Position numbers and translations under genes: made by a program. A stretch of DNA of 10,177 nucleotides from Clostridia bacterium (GTDB taxonomy: Bacteria > Bacillota > Clostridia > Oscillospirales > CAG-272), in contig JAFTHJ010000205.1 in the NCBI GenBank assembly GCA_017457465.1, forward strand, positions 1 through 10,177, read 5' to 3'. Below are positions 1-5,559 of the stretch, in pieces (the stretch's first letter is position 1; the number at the start of each line of letters is the position of its first letter). Under the pieces are notes generated by a model that had not been told where the DNA came from, did not search any database, and saw nothing but the letters and a program-made list of their open reading frames with translations.

Positions 1-483
1 ACATTTCTTAACTGCGCGACTGTTTACAAGGCGTTTGATATGGCAGAGCGCTCACTTCCGCTCTTTGAGAGGGCGAGAGAGATATACGAGCGTGAGCTTG
101 AGGGGAATGACAGCCGTATCGCGGGACTTTACAACAATATGGCGCTCACGCTTGTCGACCTCGGCAGATTTTCCGAGGCAGATGAGCTATACAAAAACGC
201 TATATCCATTATGGAAAAGGCGGAGAGAGGCGGACTTGAGGTAGCCATAACCTATCTCAATATGGCGAGTGCGGCGGAAGCCGAGCGTGGAATGCTCGAG
301 GCGGAAGCCCTTATATCGGAATATCTCGAGAGGGCGGAGGCACTTCTTGAGGCTCACCCGACAAGAGACGGGTATTACGCCTTTGTCTGTGAAAAATGTG
401 CCTCTGTTTTTGGGTATTACGGACACTTTTTCTACGAAAATGAGCTGAAGGAGAGGGCGAGAAAAATATATGAAGGGAATTGA
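1..483 (+). CDS. TPR-repeat protein, 3' part only (5' end outside window)
   Basis: The frame is open from the first base, so the gene begins upstream of the window and only its last 160 codons are seen. The segment is almost wholly helical. It carries a good tetratricopeptide unit (codons about 40-70), with the N-M-A, L-G-R-F, E-A and Y spacing of TPRs, followed by a second, looser unit (N-M-A-S-A, A-E-R-G, E-A). TPRs are protein-interaction scaffolds. The visible part has no enzyme motif, signal peptide or membrane segment, so it is probably cytoplasmic. Its stop lies 14 bp inside the next gene (DUF4037), which points to translational coupling and a shared function. From memory, TPR proteins are often annotated next to DUF4037 genes in Clostridia; the actual role is unknown. 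I am sure of the reading frame and fairly sure of the TPR fold. Confidence 0.8.
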   Translation, partial: TFLNCATVYKAFDMAERSLPLFERAREIYERELEGNDSRIAGLYNNMALTLVDLGRFSEADELYKNAISIMEKAERGGLEVAITYLNMASAAEAERGMLEAEALISEYLERAEALLEAHPTRDGYYAFVCEKCASVFGYYGHFFYENELKERARKIYEGN

Positions 484-1411
484 GCTTTCCGAGGCGTTTT
501 ACCGCGAATTTGGTGAGCCGATGATACGCGACAGCTTTCCCGAGTTTGAGGGACTTATCGCCGTCGGAGTGGCGGGTAGCGGCTCGGAGTGCTTCGGATA
601 TGACGACGAGCTTTCGCACGACCATGATTTTGATATCGGATTTTGCATCTTCATACCCGACGAGGATGTGATAGACAGCAGAGTCGAATTCACCCTTGAG
701 AGAGCATACTCAAGGCTTCCGAGGAGCTTTCGGGGCTTTGAGCGAAGCCTGCTCGCGCCCGTTGGCGGAAGCCGCCGCGGGGTTATAAGAATGAGTGAGT
801 TTTTTAAGAGCAAAACAGGAAACCCCGAGGGTGAGCTATCCCCGACAGACTGGCTTATGCTCCCCGAGCAGTCCTTGGCGGAGGCGGTTAACGGTAAGAT
901 ATTCTTTGACGGGCTTGGAAAATTCACCGAGATAAGGCAAAAACTTGCATATCTGCCCGAGGATATCCGTCGCAAGAAGCTTGCGGGTGAGCTGCTTGTT
1001 ATGGGGCAATCGGGGCAGTATAATTACGGCAGATGTATCGCAAGGGGAGAGACTGCCGCCGCGCAGATGGCAATGTGTGACTTTGCGAGAAGTGCACTCC
1101 ACGCGGCATTCCTTCTGAATAAGCAATATATGCCCTACTATAAATGGAGTTTCCGCGCCCTGCGTGAGCTTCCTCTGCTTTCAAATCTTCACGAGCCGCT
1201 TGAATATCTGATATCGAGTGCCAACGGAGAGGGGGAGTCGGCTCAAAAGACAAAAATTGCCGAGCGGATATGCGCCGATATCATCGATGAGGTGAGACGT
1301 CAGGAGCTGACCGACTATAAGGGCACGGAGGCGGAGGGACACGCCTATTCGGTTAACGACAGAATCTCCTCGCCCGACATCAGAAATCTTCATATTCTTT
1401 GCGCGGTGTAA
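470..1411 (+). CDS. DUF4037 family protein, predicted nucleotidyltransferase-like
   Basis: A 313-residue soluble protein. Residues 36-55 hold the nucleotidyltransferase-like signature: G-S-G-S at 36-39, then D45-D46 and the cluster S49-H-D51-H-D53-x-D55. In polymerase-beta-type folds, a GS motif followed by paired acidic residues binds nucleotide and metal. The helical C-terminal half has the conserved-looking G-Q-Y-N-Y-G-R-C (182-189) and L-N-K-Q-Y-M-P-Y-Y-K-W (216-226) segments that I associate with DUF4037. The start at 470 overlaps the upstream TPR gene by 14 bp; an AAGGAG at 448-453 is rather far away (16 nt), so re-initiation after the TPR stop is plausible. The substrate is unknown; it could modify a small molecule, RNA or a protein. 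The DUF4037 call is fairly sure, activity is inference. Confidence 0.82.
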   Translation: MKGIELSEAFYREFGEPMIRDSFPEFEGLIAVGVAGSGSECFGYDDELSHDHDFDIGFCIFIPDEDVIDSRVEFTLERAYSRLPRSFRGFERSLLAPVGGSRRGVIRMSEFFKSKTGNPEGELSPTDWLMLPEQSLAEAVNGKIFFDGLGKFTEIRQKLAYLPEDIRRKKLAGELLVMGQSGQYNYGRCIARGETAAAQMAMCDFARSALHAAFLLNKQYMPYYKWSFRALRELPLLSNLHEPLEYLISSANGEGESAQKTKIAERICADIIDEVRRQELTDYKGTEAEGHAYSVNDRISSPDIRNLHILCAV

Positions 1412-1446
1412 GAGATTCAAAACATCGACAATATTTGCGTAAGCTA

Positions 1447-1475
1447 TTGACAAAACAGATAGAAAATTGTATAAT
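1447..1475 (+). promoter_or_regulatory. Consensus sigma-A promoter for the zinc-ribbon gene
   Basis: A perfect TTGACA (1447-1452) and perfect TATAAT (1470-1475) are separated by exactly 17 bp. Transcription should begin near 1482, giving a leader of about 38 nt. No operator-like palindrome overlaps it, unlike most other promoters in this window, so expression may be constitutive. No terminator hairpin is evident between the DUF4037 stop and this promoter. Confidence 0.85.
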
Positions 1476-1506
1476 TATCTTGAAAATTGCGCTATGCGTA
1501 TTAAAA

Positions 1507-1512
1507 AAGGAG
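1507..1512 (+). promoter_or_regulatory. Ribosome binding site deciding the zinc-ribbon start
   Basis: AAGGAG lies only 1 nt before the ATG at 1514 but 7 nt before the in-frame ATG at 1520. The normal spacing therefore selects 1520, which also puts the first zinc-binding cysteine at residue 4. Confidence 0.75.
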
Positions 1513-1519
1513 AATGACT

Positions 1520-1912
1520 ATGGCTTTTTGTCCGAATTGCGGTAAGTCTGTAGATAACGGCGTAAACTTCTGTCCGTCCTGCGGAGCGGCTATACCGACT
1601 AATAACGAATTTAACGGAACACCTCTTAACGAAGAATTTATATACGATGCTCCCCAGCCCAAGCAGCGTGAGCTTAATGTCGCGCAGCTCGTCTGGTCGA
1701 TAATCAATGTGGTTCTGTGCTGTATGCCCTTGGGTATCGCGGCTGTTGTTTTCACGATAATGGCAAAGGATGCGCCCGATGACGAAACAGAGGCAAAGCG
1801 TCTGAAGAACGCGCTGATATTCAATATCATTTCGACCGTTGCGGGTGTTTTAGTCACAATAATATCTTTTATAGTCAGCTTCGCTCTTGGATTTATGGGC
1901 GCTTTGATGTAA
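1520..1912 (+). CDS. Zinc-ribbon membrane protein with CD225/dispanin-like helices
   Basis: A 130-residue protein. Residues 4-21 form a zinc ribbon of the form C-P-N-C-G ... C-P-S-C-G (Cys4, Cys7, Cys18, Cys21). A polar linker follows (about 25-52), then two hydrophobic segments, about 56-81 and 97-125. The first contains C-C-M-P-L-G-I and a following Ala/Lys/Asp-rich turn (A-K-D-A to A-K-R-L-K), resembling the CD225/dispanin pattern of two helices joined by a short cytoplasmic loop. The ribbon should lie in the cytoplasm, and it may mediate protein contacts. An in-frame ATG exists two codons upstream but is too close to the ribosome binding site. The protein stands between its own promoter and a terminator hairpin, with a DUF2752 gene behind it. 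Bacterial versions of this architecture have no settled function. The architecture is sure, the CD225 assignment moderately so. Confidence 0.8.
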   Translation: MAFCPNCGKSVDNGVNFCPSCGAAIPTNNEFNGTPLNEEFIYDAPQPKQRELNVAQLVWSIINVVLCCMPLGIAAVVFTIMAKDAPDDETEAKRLKNALIFNIISTVAGVLVTIISFIVSFALGFMGALM

Positions 1913-1913
1913 C

Positions 1914-1940
1914 AAAAAACGGGGCTTTTGCCCCTTTTTT
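1914..1940 (+). terminator. Rho-independent terminator between two membrane-protein genes
   Basis: GGGGC (1921-1925), TTTT loop and GCCCC (1930-1934) are followed by six Ts (1935-1940). The preceding A-run can also pair with the T-run. It begins just after the stop of the zinc-ribbon gene, and the DUF2752 gene starts only 31 bp beyond it, so it probably acts as a partial (read-through) terminator. Confidence 0.85.
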
Positions 1941-1970
1941 GCTTTAATTTTTTCGCAAAGGAATTATAAT

Positions 1971-2393
1971 ATGTCAACTCTTTCTCACAAAAAATGGCTG
2001 CGGGTAGCGGTTGGTATCGGCGTCCCTCTTGGAGCTTCGGCACTCGCGCTTTTCTTCCTTTGGGCAGGAAGAACTCCGCCGTGTGTATTTTATGAGCTAA
2101 CAGGCTTTTATTGCGCGGGGTGCGGGGCAGGGAGAGCCTTTCTCGCGCTACTTCACGGAGAGCTTTACGCGGCTCTGCGGCTTCAACCGTTGATGCTTCT
2201 TCTTCTCCCTTTTATAGGCTATTATTGCCTTAAGCGGTATATCGCATTTGTTTTCGGTCGGGATGTTCTGCCTTTTCCCACGGTTCGAGGTCGCTTCCTC
2301 GGAATCTTTGTTTTAGTGCTCATTCTTTCCTATTGGGTTCTTCGAAATGTTCCCGTGTTCCCGTTTACACTCCTTGCGCCTACCGTGGTTTGA
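1971..2393 (+). CDS. DUF2752 family small membrane protein
   Basis: A 140-residue integral membrane protein. Hydrophobic segments lie at about 13-32, 70-90 and 108-126. Between the first two sits the DUF2752 signature: C38, then L-T-G-F-Y-C48-A-G-C51-G-A-G-R55-A, followed by L-H-G-E-L (61-65) and a Q-P-L in place of the more usual N-P. The paired cysteines and arginine look conserved for function, perhaps redox, metal or ligand contact, but no activity is known to me. An AAAGGA at 1957-1962 sits 8 nt before the ATG. There is no room for a promoter between the preceding terminator and this start, so expression probably depends on read-through from the zinc-ribbon gene. Family assignment is confident, function unknown. 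Confidence 0.85.
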   Translation: MSTLSHKKWLRVAVGIGVPLGASALALFFLWAGRTPPCVFYELTGFYCAGCGAGRAFLALLHGELYAALRLQPLMLLLLPFIGYYCLKRYIAFVFGRDVLPFPTVRGRFLGIFVLVLILSYWVLRNVPVFPFTLLAPTVV

Positions 2394-2421
2394 CACCAAT
2401 GAAAATAATTTACCATTAATT

Positions 2422-2457
2422 ACCACAAGATTGTTGACAACTCAACAATATTGTGGT
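2422..2457. repeat. Near-perfect inverted repeat over a promoter, candidate operator
   Basis: Two 16-bp arms (ACCACAA-GA-TTGTTGA and TCAACAA-TA-TTGTGGT) match at 15 of 16 positions across a 4-bp centre (2438-2441). Each arm also contains its own small palindrome: ACAAGATTGT (2425-2434, imperfect) and ACAATATTGT (2445-2454, perfect). Their centres are exactly 20 bp apart, about two helical turns. The element covers the -35 and the whole spacer of the DegV promoter, where a bound dimer or tetramer would block RNA polymerase. It lies upstream of the transcript start and therefore is not an RNA structure of that transcript. The regulator is not identified. Confidence 0.75.
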
Positions 2458-2462
2458 ATAAT
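2434..2462 (+). promoter_or_regulatory. Consensus extended -10 promoter for degV-aldehyde dehydrogenase
   Basis: TTGACA (2434-2439), 17 bp, then TATAAT (2457-2462) preceded by TGG, which is an extended -10. Every hexamer base matches consensus. Such a promoter would be very strong unless repressed, in keeping with the operator-like palindrome lying on it. Transcription should start near 2469, leaving a leader of about 140 nt before the DegV start. Confidence 0.85.
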
Positions 2463-2506
2463 GTTTTCAACTTTTTGAGATTTCAAGGTGAGAAAGGGCA
2501 CGAGAT

Positions 2507-2578
2507 ATGAGAAAAAAGTTGCCTTTTGTCGCTGTCTGTAAAGTATAAGAGATAGCCTTGACGCTATCGGAAAGCGTC
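2507..2578 (+). promoter_or_regulatory. Possible leader peptide and alternative hairpins in the degV leader
   Basis: A 13-codon reading frame (2507-2548; peptide MRKKLPFVAVCKV) has AGAAAGG upstream (2491-2497). Just beyond its stop, GATAGC (2551-2556) can pair with GCTATC (2563-2568). Alternatively GACGC (2560-2564) can pair with GCGTC (2574-2578). The two stems share bases and cannot form together. This resembles leader attenuation, but there is no strong T-run after the second stem, the peptide has no striking run of one amino acid, and short stems arise by chance. Treat it as a candidate only. Confidence 0.3.
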
Positions 2579-2609
2579 TTGATAAAAAGTAATTAACGGG
2601 GGATTTGAA

Positions 2610-3446
2610 ATGAGAAAAATAAGAATTGTCGCGGACACATCCTGCGATATGTTTGAACTGAAGCATATAGAGTTTTCCTGCGCGTCTATGAAAATTATAA
2701 CCGCCGAGAGGGAGTTTGTTGACGACGAGAAGCTTGACGTAGATGAAATGGTAGATTATCTTGATAACTACAAGGGAAAAGCGAAGTCGTCCTGTCCTAA
2801 TACCGCCGATTGGCTCGAGGCATTCGGAGATGCCGACGATATATTCTGCGTAACTATTACAAGCGGTCTTTCCGGAAGCTACAATTCGGCGTGTGCCGCA
2901 AAGCAGATATGCGAGTCGGAAAACGAGGGAAAGCGGGTTTTCGTTATAGACACACTTTCCGCGGGGCCCGAGATGTCTCTGATAATCGAAAAGCTGGAGG
3001 AATATATCTCGGATAATACGCCGTACGAGAATATCTGCGATAAAATCACACAATATCTGAAAAAGACTGGACTTGTGTTTATGCTTAAATCTCTTAAGAC
3101 CTTTGCGAATAACGGCAGAGTATCGCCAATTGTTGCAAAGATTGTCGGCATCGCGGGGATATGTATTGTTGGTAAGGCGAGTGACGAGGGGACGCTTGAG
3201 CCGATGCATAAATGCAGAGGCGAGAGGCGCTCACTTGAGACTCTTGTTACGGAGCTTGAGCGACACGGATTTTGCTCGGGCAAAATAAGCATAGGTCATT
3301 GTCAGAACGAATCGGCGGCTTTGCAGCTTAAGGAGCTGATACTTGAGAAATTCAAAAGCGCAACTATAGAAATACATAAGTTCAGAGGATTGTGCAGCTT
3401 TTATGCCGAAAAGGGCGGTGTGCTTGTAGGCTTTGAAAAATCTTGA
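2610..3446 (+). CDS. DegV family fatty-acid-binding protein
   Basis: A 278-residue soluble protein of usual DegV length. Motifs in order: D-T-S-C-D at 9-13, S-S-C-P-N at 60-64, I-T-S-G-L-S-G-S-Y-N-S-A at 83-94 (the lipid-headgroup loop of the family), D-T-L-S-A-G at 114-119, and L-K-S-L-K-T-F-A-N-N-G-R-V-S at 159-172. Family members bind a long-chain fatty acid; the FakB group presents it to the kinase FakA for phosphorylation. The C-terminus reads Y-A-E-K-G-G-V-L-V-G rather than the H-T-G-P-G type often seen in FakB, so this may belong to a different DegV subgroup and FakB function should not be assumed. GGGGGA at 2598-2603 lies 6 nt before the ATG. The aldehyde dehydrogenase gene follows after 23 bp, surely on the same transcript. 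Confidence 0.9.
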   Translation: MRKIRIVADTSCDMFELKHIEFSCASMKIITAEREFVDDEKLDVDEMVDYLDNYKGKAKSSCPNTADWLEAFGDADDIFCVTITSGLSGSYNSACAAKQICESENEGKRVFVIDTLSAGPEMSLIIEKLEEYISDNTPYENICDKITQYLKKTGLVFMLKSLKTFANNGRVSPIVAKIVGIAGICIVGKASDEGTLEPMHKCRGERRSLETLVTELERHGFCSGKISIGHCQNESAALQLKELILEKFKSATIEIHKFRGLCSFYAEKGGVLVGFEKS

Positions 3447-3469
3447 TTTTCCGAAACGGAGAATAAATT

Positions 3470-4852
3470 ATGACAAGAGATGAAATTCAGGCTTTGCTAA
3501 ATAAGCAGAGAGAATATTACAGAAGCGGGGCAACCATACCCGTCAGCTTTCGTATTGAACAGTTAAAAAAGCTTTACGATGCCGTTAAAAAATATCAAGG
3601 CGAGATAAACGAAGCGCTCCAATCCGACCTTGGAAAGAGCCGTTATGAGGGATTTATGTGCGAGAGCGGCTTGGCTCTGACCGAGATAAGCTATATGATA
3701 AGGCATACGAAGAAATTCGCGAGGCGCCAAAAGGTGGCAACCCCTCTCTCTCAATTTCCGTCCCATAGCTATAGGCAGCCCACGCCCTACGGCAATACGC
3801 TGATTATGAGCCCTTGGAACTATCCGTTTCTGCTCACGATAGAGCCTCTTACCGATGCTATCGCCGCGGGAAATACGGCGATAGTTAAGCCGAGCGCATA
3901 CTCCCCCGCAACAAGCAGAATTGTTGAGAGGATAATTTCCGAGTGCTTTGCCCCCGAATATGTGGCTACAGTCACAGGCGGAAGAGCGGAGAATTCGGCT
4001 CTGCTTGAACAGAAATTTGACTTTATATTTTTCACGGGAAGTCAGGTGGTCGGCAAAGAGGTGCTTCGCCACGCCGCCGAGCATCTTACGCCTGTAGTGC
4101 TTGAGCTTGGCGGAAAAAGCCCCTGCATAGTTGACGCGAGTGCCAATATCCGACTTGCCGCGAGGCGTATAGTGTTCGGGAAATATCTCAACTGCGGACA
4201 GACCTGCGTAGCGCCCGACTATATTCTTTGTGAGCGCTCTGTCAAGGATGAATTTGTCCGAGCGGTCTGCGAGGAGATAAAAAGGCAGTACGGAGATAAG
4301 CCGCTTGAGAATGGAGATTACGGCAAAATTATAAACGAAAAGCATTTCGCGCGTCTTTGCGGATTGATAGATAAAAGTAAGGTGGTTATCGGTGGCGAGA
4401 ATGACTCCGAGGGCTGCCGCATAGCCCCTACGGTTATGGATAACGTGACATATGATGACGCAGTTATGGGTGAGGAGATTTTCGGTCCCATTATGCCTAT
4501 CCTTACGTTTGACGACTTCGATAGTCTTGTCGATTCGCTCAAAGAGAGGGATAAACCCCTCGCGCTTTATCTGTTTACGAGGAACAAAAAGCATATCAAG
4601 CGCGTGACGAGAGAGCTTTCCTACGGCGGAGGCTGTATCAACGACGTTATTATACACCTCGCTACGAGCAATATGGGCTTTGGAGGTGTCGGAGAGAGCG
4701 GAATGGGCGCTTATCACGGCAAGGACGGATTCGATGCTTTCTCGCACTGTAAATCTATAGTGGATAAAAAGATGTGGCTCGACCTGCCTATGAGATACCA
4801 ACCTTATAAGAGCGGATTCTATGAAAAGCTTCTGCGTTTTTTCTTAAGGTGA
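3470..4852 (+). CDS. NAD(P)-dependent aldehyde dehydrogenase, class-3 type
   Basis: A 460-residue enzyme, the usual length for class 3 (ALDH3-like) dehydrogenases, oxidising aldehydes to carboxylic acids. All key elements are present: S-P-W-N117-Y-P-F (114-120, catalytic Asn), K140 for the coenzyme, V-T-G-G (168-171), F-T-G-S (188-191), L-E212-L-G-G-K-S-P (general-base Glu), N-C-G-Q-T-C246 (nucleophile), and E-E336-I-F-G-P. The short N-terminus, without an oligomerisation tail, also fits class 3. This class favours medium- to long-chain and aromatic aldehydes; coniferyl-type aldehydes are another possibility. ACGGAG upstream is well spaced. It follows the DegV gene by 23 bp, suggesting a lipid-related job, but no substrate can be read from the sequence. 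The C-terminal tail (Y-E-K-L-L-R-F-F-L-R) is amphipathic and might touch membranes. Confidence 0.93.
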   Translation: MTRDEIQALLNKQREYYRSGATIPVSFRIEQLKKLYDAVKKYQGEINEALQSDLGKSRYEGFMCESGLALTEISYMIRHTKKFARRQKVATPLSQFPSHSYRQPTPYGNTLIMSPWNYPFLLTIEPLTDAIAAGNTAIVKPSAYSPATSRIVERIISECFAPEYVATVTGGRAENSALLEQKFDFIFFTGSQVVGKEVLRHAAEHLTPVVLELGGKSPCIVDASANIRLAARRIVFGKYLNCGQTCVAPDYILCERSVKDEFVRAVCEEIKRQYGDKPLENGDYGKIINEKHFARLCGLIDKSKVVIGGENDSEGCRIAPTVMDNVTYDDAVMGEEIFGPIMPILTFDDFDSLVDSLKERDKPLALYLFTRNKKHIKRVTRELSYGGGCINDVIIHLATSNMGFGGVGESGMGAYHGKDGFDAFSHCKSIVDKKMWLDLPMRYQPYKSGFYEKLLRFFLR

Positions 4853-4885
4853 TTTGTCATAAATTAGCTGAAGAATATAGAAGAA

Positions 4886-4920
4886 AAAGTCGCGCATGTG
4901 ATTGACAACAGCGCGAGTTT
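4886..4920. repeat. Inverted repeat over the ferritin promoter
   Basis: AAAGTCGCGC (4886-4895) and GCGCGAGTTT (4911-4920) are complementary at 9 of 10 positions across 15 bp. The arms bracket the -35 box. It may be an operator for the ferritin gene or a weak terminator for the aldehyde dehydrogenase transcript (the T-rich tail is interrupted by G). It does not resemble a Fur or PerR box as I know them. Confidence 0.5.
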
Positions 4921-4930
4921 GTGTTAGAAT
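4902..4930 (+). promoter_or_regulatory. Promoter for the ferritin gene
   Basis: TTGACA (4902-4907) and TAGAAT (4925-4930), spacer 17 bp, with TGT before the -10 (extended -10). Transcription should start near 4937, leaving a 45-nt leader with AAGGAG at 4966-4971. An inverted repeat overlaps the -35 region. Confidence 0.8.
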
Positions 4931-4981
4931 ATCTTATAAGCTTTTTGAGCGAAAATACTTTGAATAAGGAGAAATTTTATA

Positions 4982-5491
4982 ATGAACGCAAAAGTACGTG
5001 ACCTGTTAAACCAACAGATTAACAAAGAATTCTACTCGGCATATCTCTACCTTGACTTCTCAAATTATTTTGAGGATGCTGGACTTGACGGATTTGCAAA
5101 CTGGTATAAGATTCAGGCGCAGGAGGAGCGTGACCACGCAATGCTGTTTTATCAGTACCTCCAGAACGAGAATCAGAAGGTGACGCTTGAGGCGATTGCG
5201 AAGCCCGATAAGGTTATTACCTGCCATATGGACGTTCTTAAGGCTGGACTTGAGCACGAGGAATATGTTACATCGCTTATCAACGATATCTATGCTGCGG
5301 CATATGAGGTAAAGGATTTCCGCACAATGCAGTTCCTTGACTGGTTCGTAAAGGAGCAGGGCGAGGAGGAGACCAACGCCAACGACCTTATAACGAAGAT
5401 GGAGCTTTTTGGTTCGGACCCCAAGAGCCTTTATATGCTCAATCAGGAGCTTGCGGCGAGAATATACAGCGCCCCCTCTCTGGTTCTTTGA
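4982..5491 (+). CDS. ftnA: Non-haem ferritin (FtnA-like), iron storage
   Basis: A 169-residue four-helix-bundle ferritin, about the length of E. coli FtnA, forming in the family a 24-subunit cytoplasmic shell that oxidises Fe(II) and stores it as mineral. The ferroxidase ligands line up with FtnA at an offset of one residue: E16, Y23, E49 and H52 (in Q-E-E-R-D-H), E93, Q126 and E129 (in K-E-Q-G-E-E-E). The third-site residues E48 and E125 are also present. The C-terminus ends in a short tail after the bundle. There is no Met haem ligand pattern or long C-terminal extension suggesting bacterioferritin. The gene stands alone, with its own promoter and terminator, which suits an independently induced storage and oxygen-protection protein in an anaerobe. 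An AAGGAG lies 10 nt before the start. Confidence 0.95.
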   Translation: MNAKVRDLLNQQINKEFYSAYLYLDFSNYFEDAGLDGFANWYKIQAQEERDHAMLFYQYLQNENQKVTLEAIAKPDKVITCHMDVLKAGLEHEEYVTSLINDIYAAAYEVKDFRTMQFLDWFVKEQGEEETNANDLITKMELFGSDPKSLYMLNQELAARIYSAPSLVL

Positions 5492-5505
5492 GTTTGCTTA
5501 AGTCG

Positions 5506-5559
5506 AAAATAACACAGGGCTGACAGATTATCTGTCAGCCCTTGCTTTTGTGTTATTTT
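5506..5559. terminator. Bidirectional terminator between ferritin and the convergent operon
   Basis: An 11-bp perfect stem, GGGCTGACAGA (5517-5527) with TCTGTCAGCCC (5531-5541), closes a 3-nt loop. Outside it, AAAATAACACA (5506-5516) pairs perfectly with TGTGTTATTTT (5549-5559), separated on one side by the 7-nt TTGCTTT. Both directions end in T-rich sequence. The stop codon of the minus-strand CBM9-like gene (5553-5555) lies in the outer arm. Confidence 0.9.

Noticed and set aside
2463..2609. Known riboswitch in the degV leader
   Set aside because: I could not match it to a riboswitch family that I know; only short alternative stems are visible.
2442..3209. A 255-codon minus-strand open frame through degV and its leader
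   Set aside because: Shadow of the DegV gene, running across the promoter, without recognisable domains.
3563..4801. A 412-codon open frame on the minus strand
   Set aside because: It lies entirely antisense to the aldehyde dehydrogenase, which has all catalytic motifs. The reverse translation shows no recognisable domain and no ribosome site; it results from the codon bias of the real gene.
4931..4981. PerR or Fur box in the ferritin leader
   Set aside because: CTTATAAG (4933-4940) is a short palindrome, but the full TTATAAT-N-ATTATAA or Fur pattern is absent.
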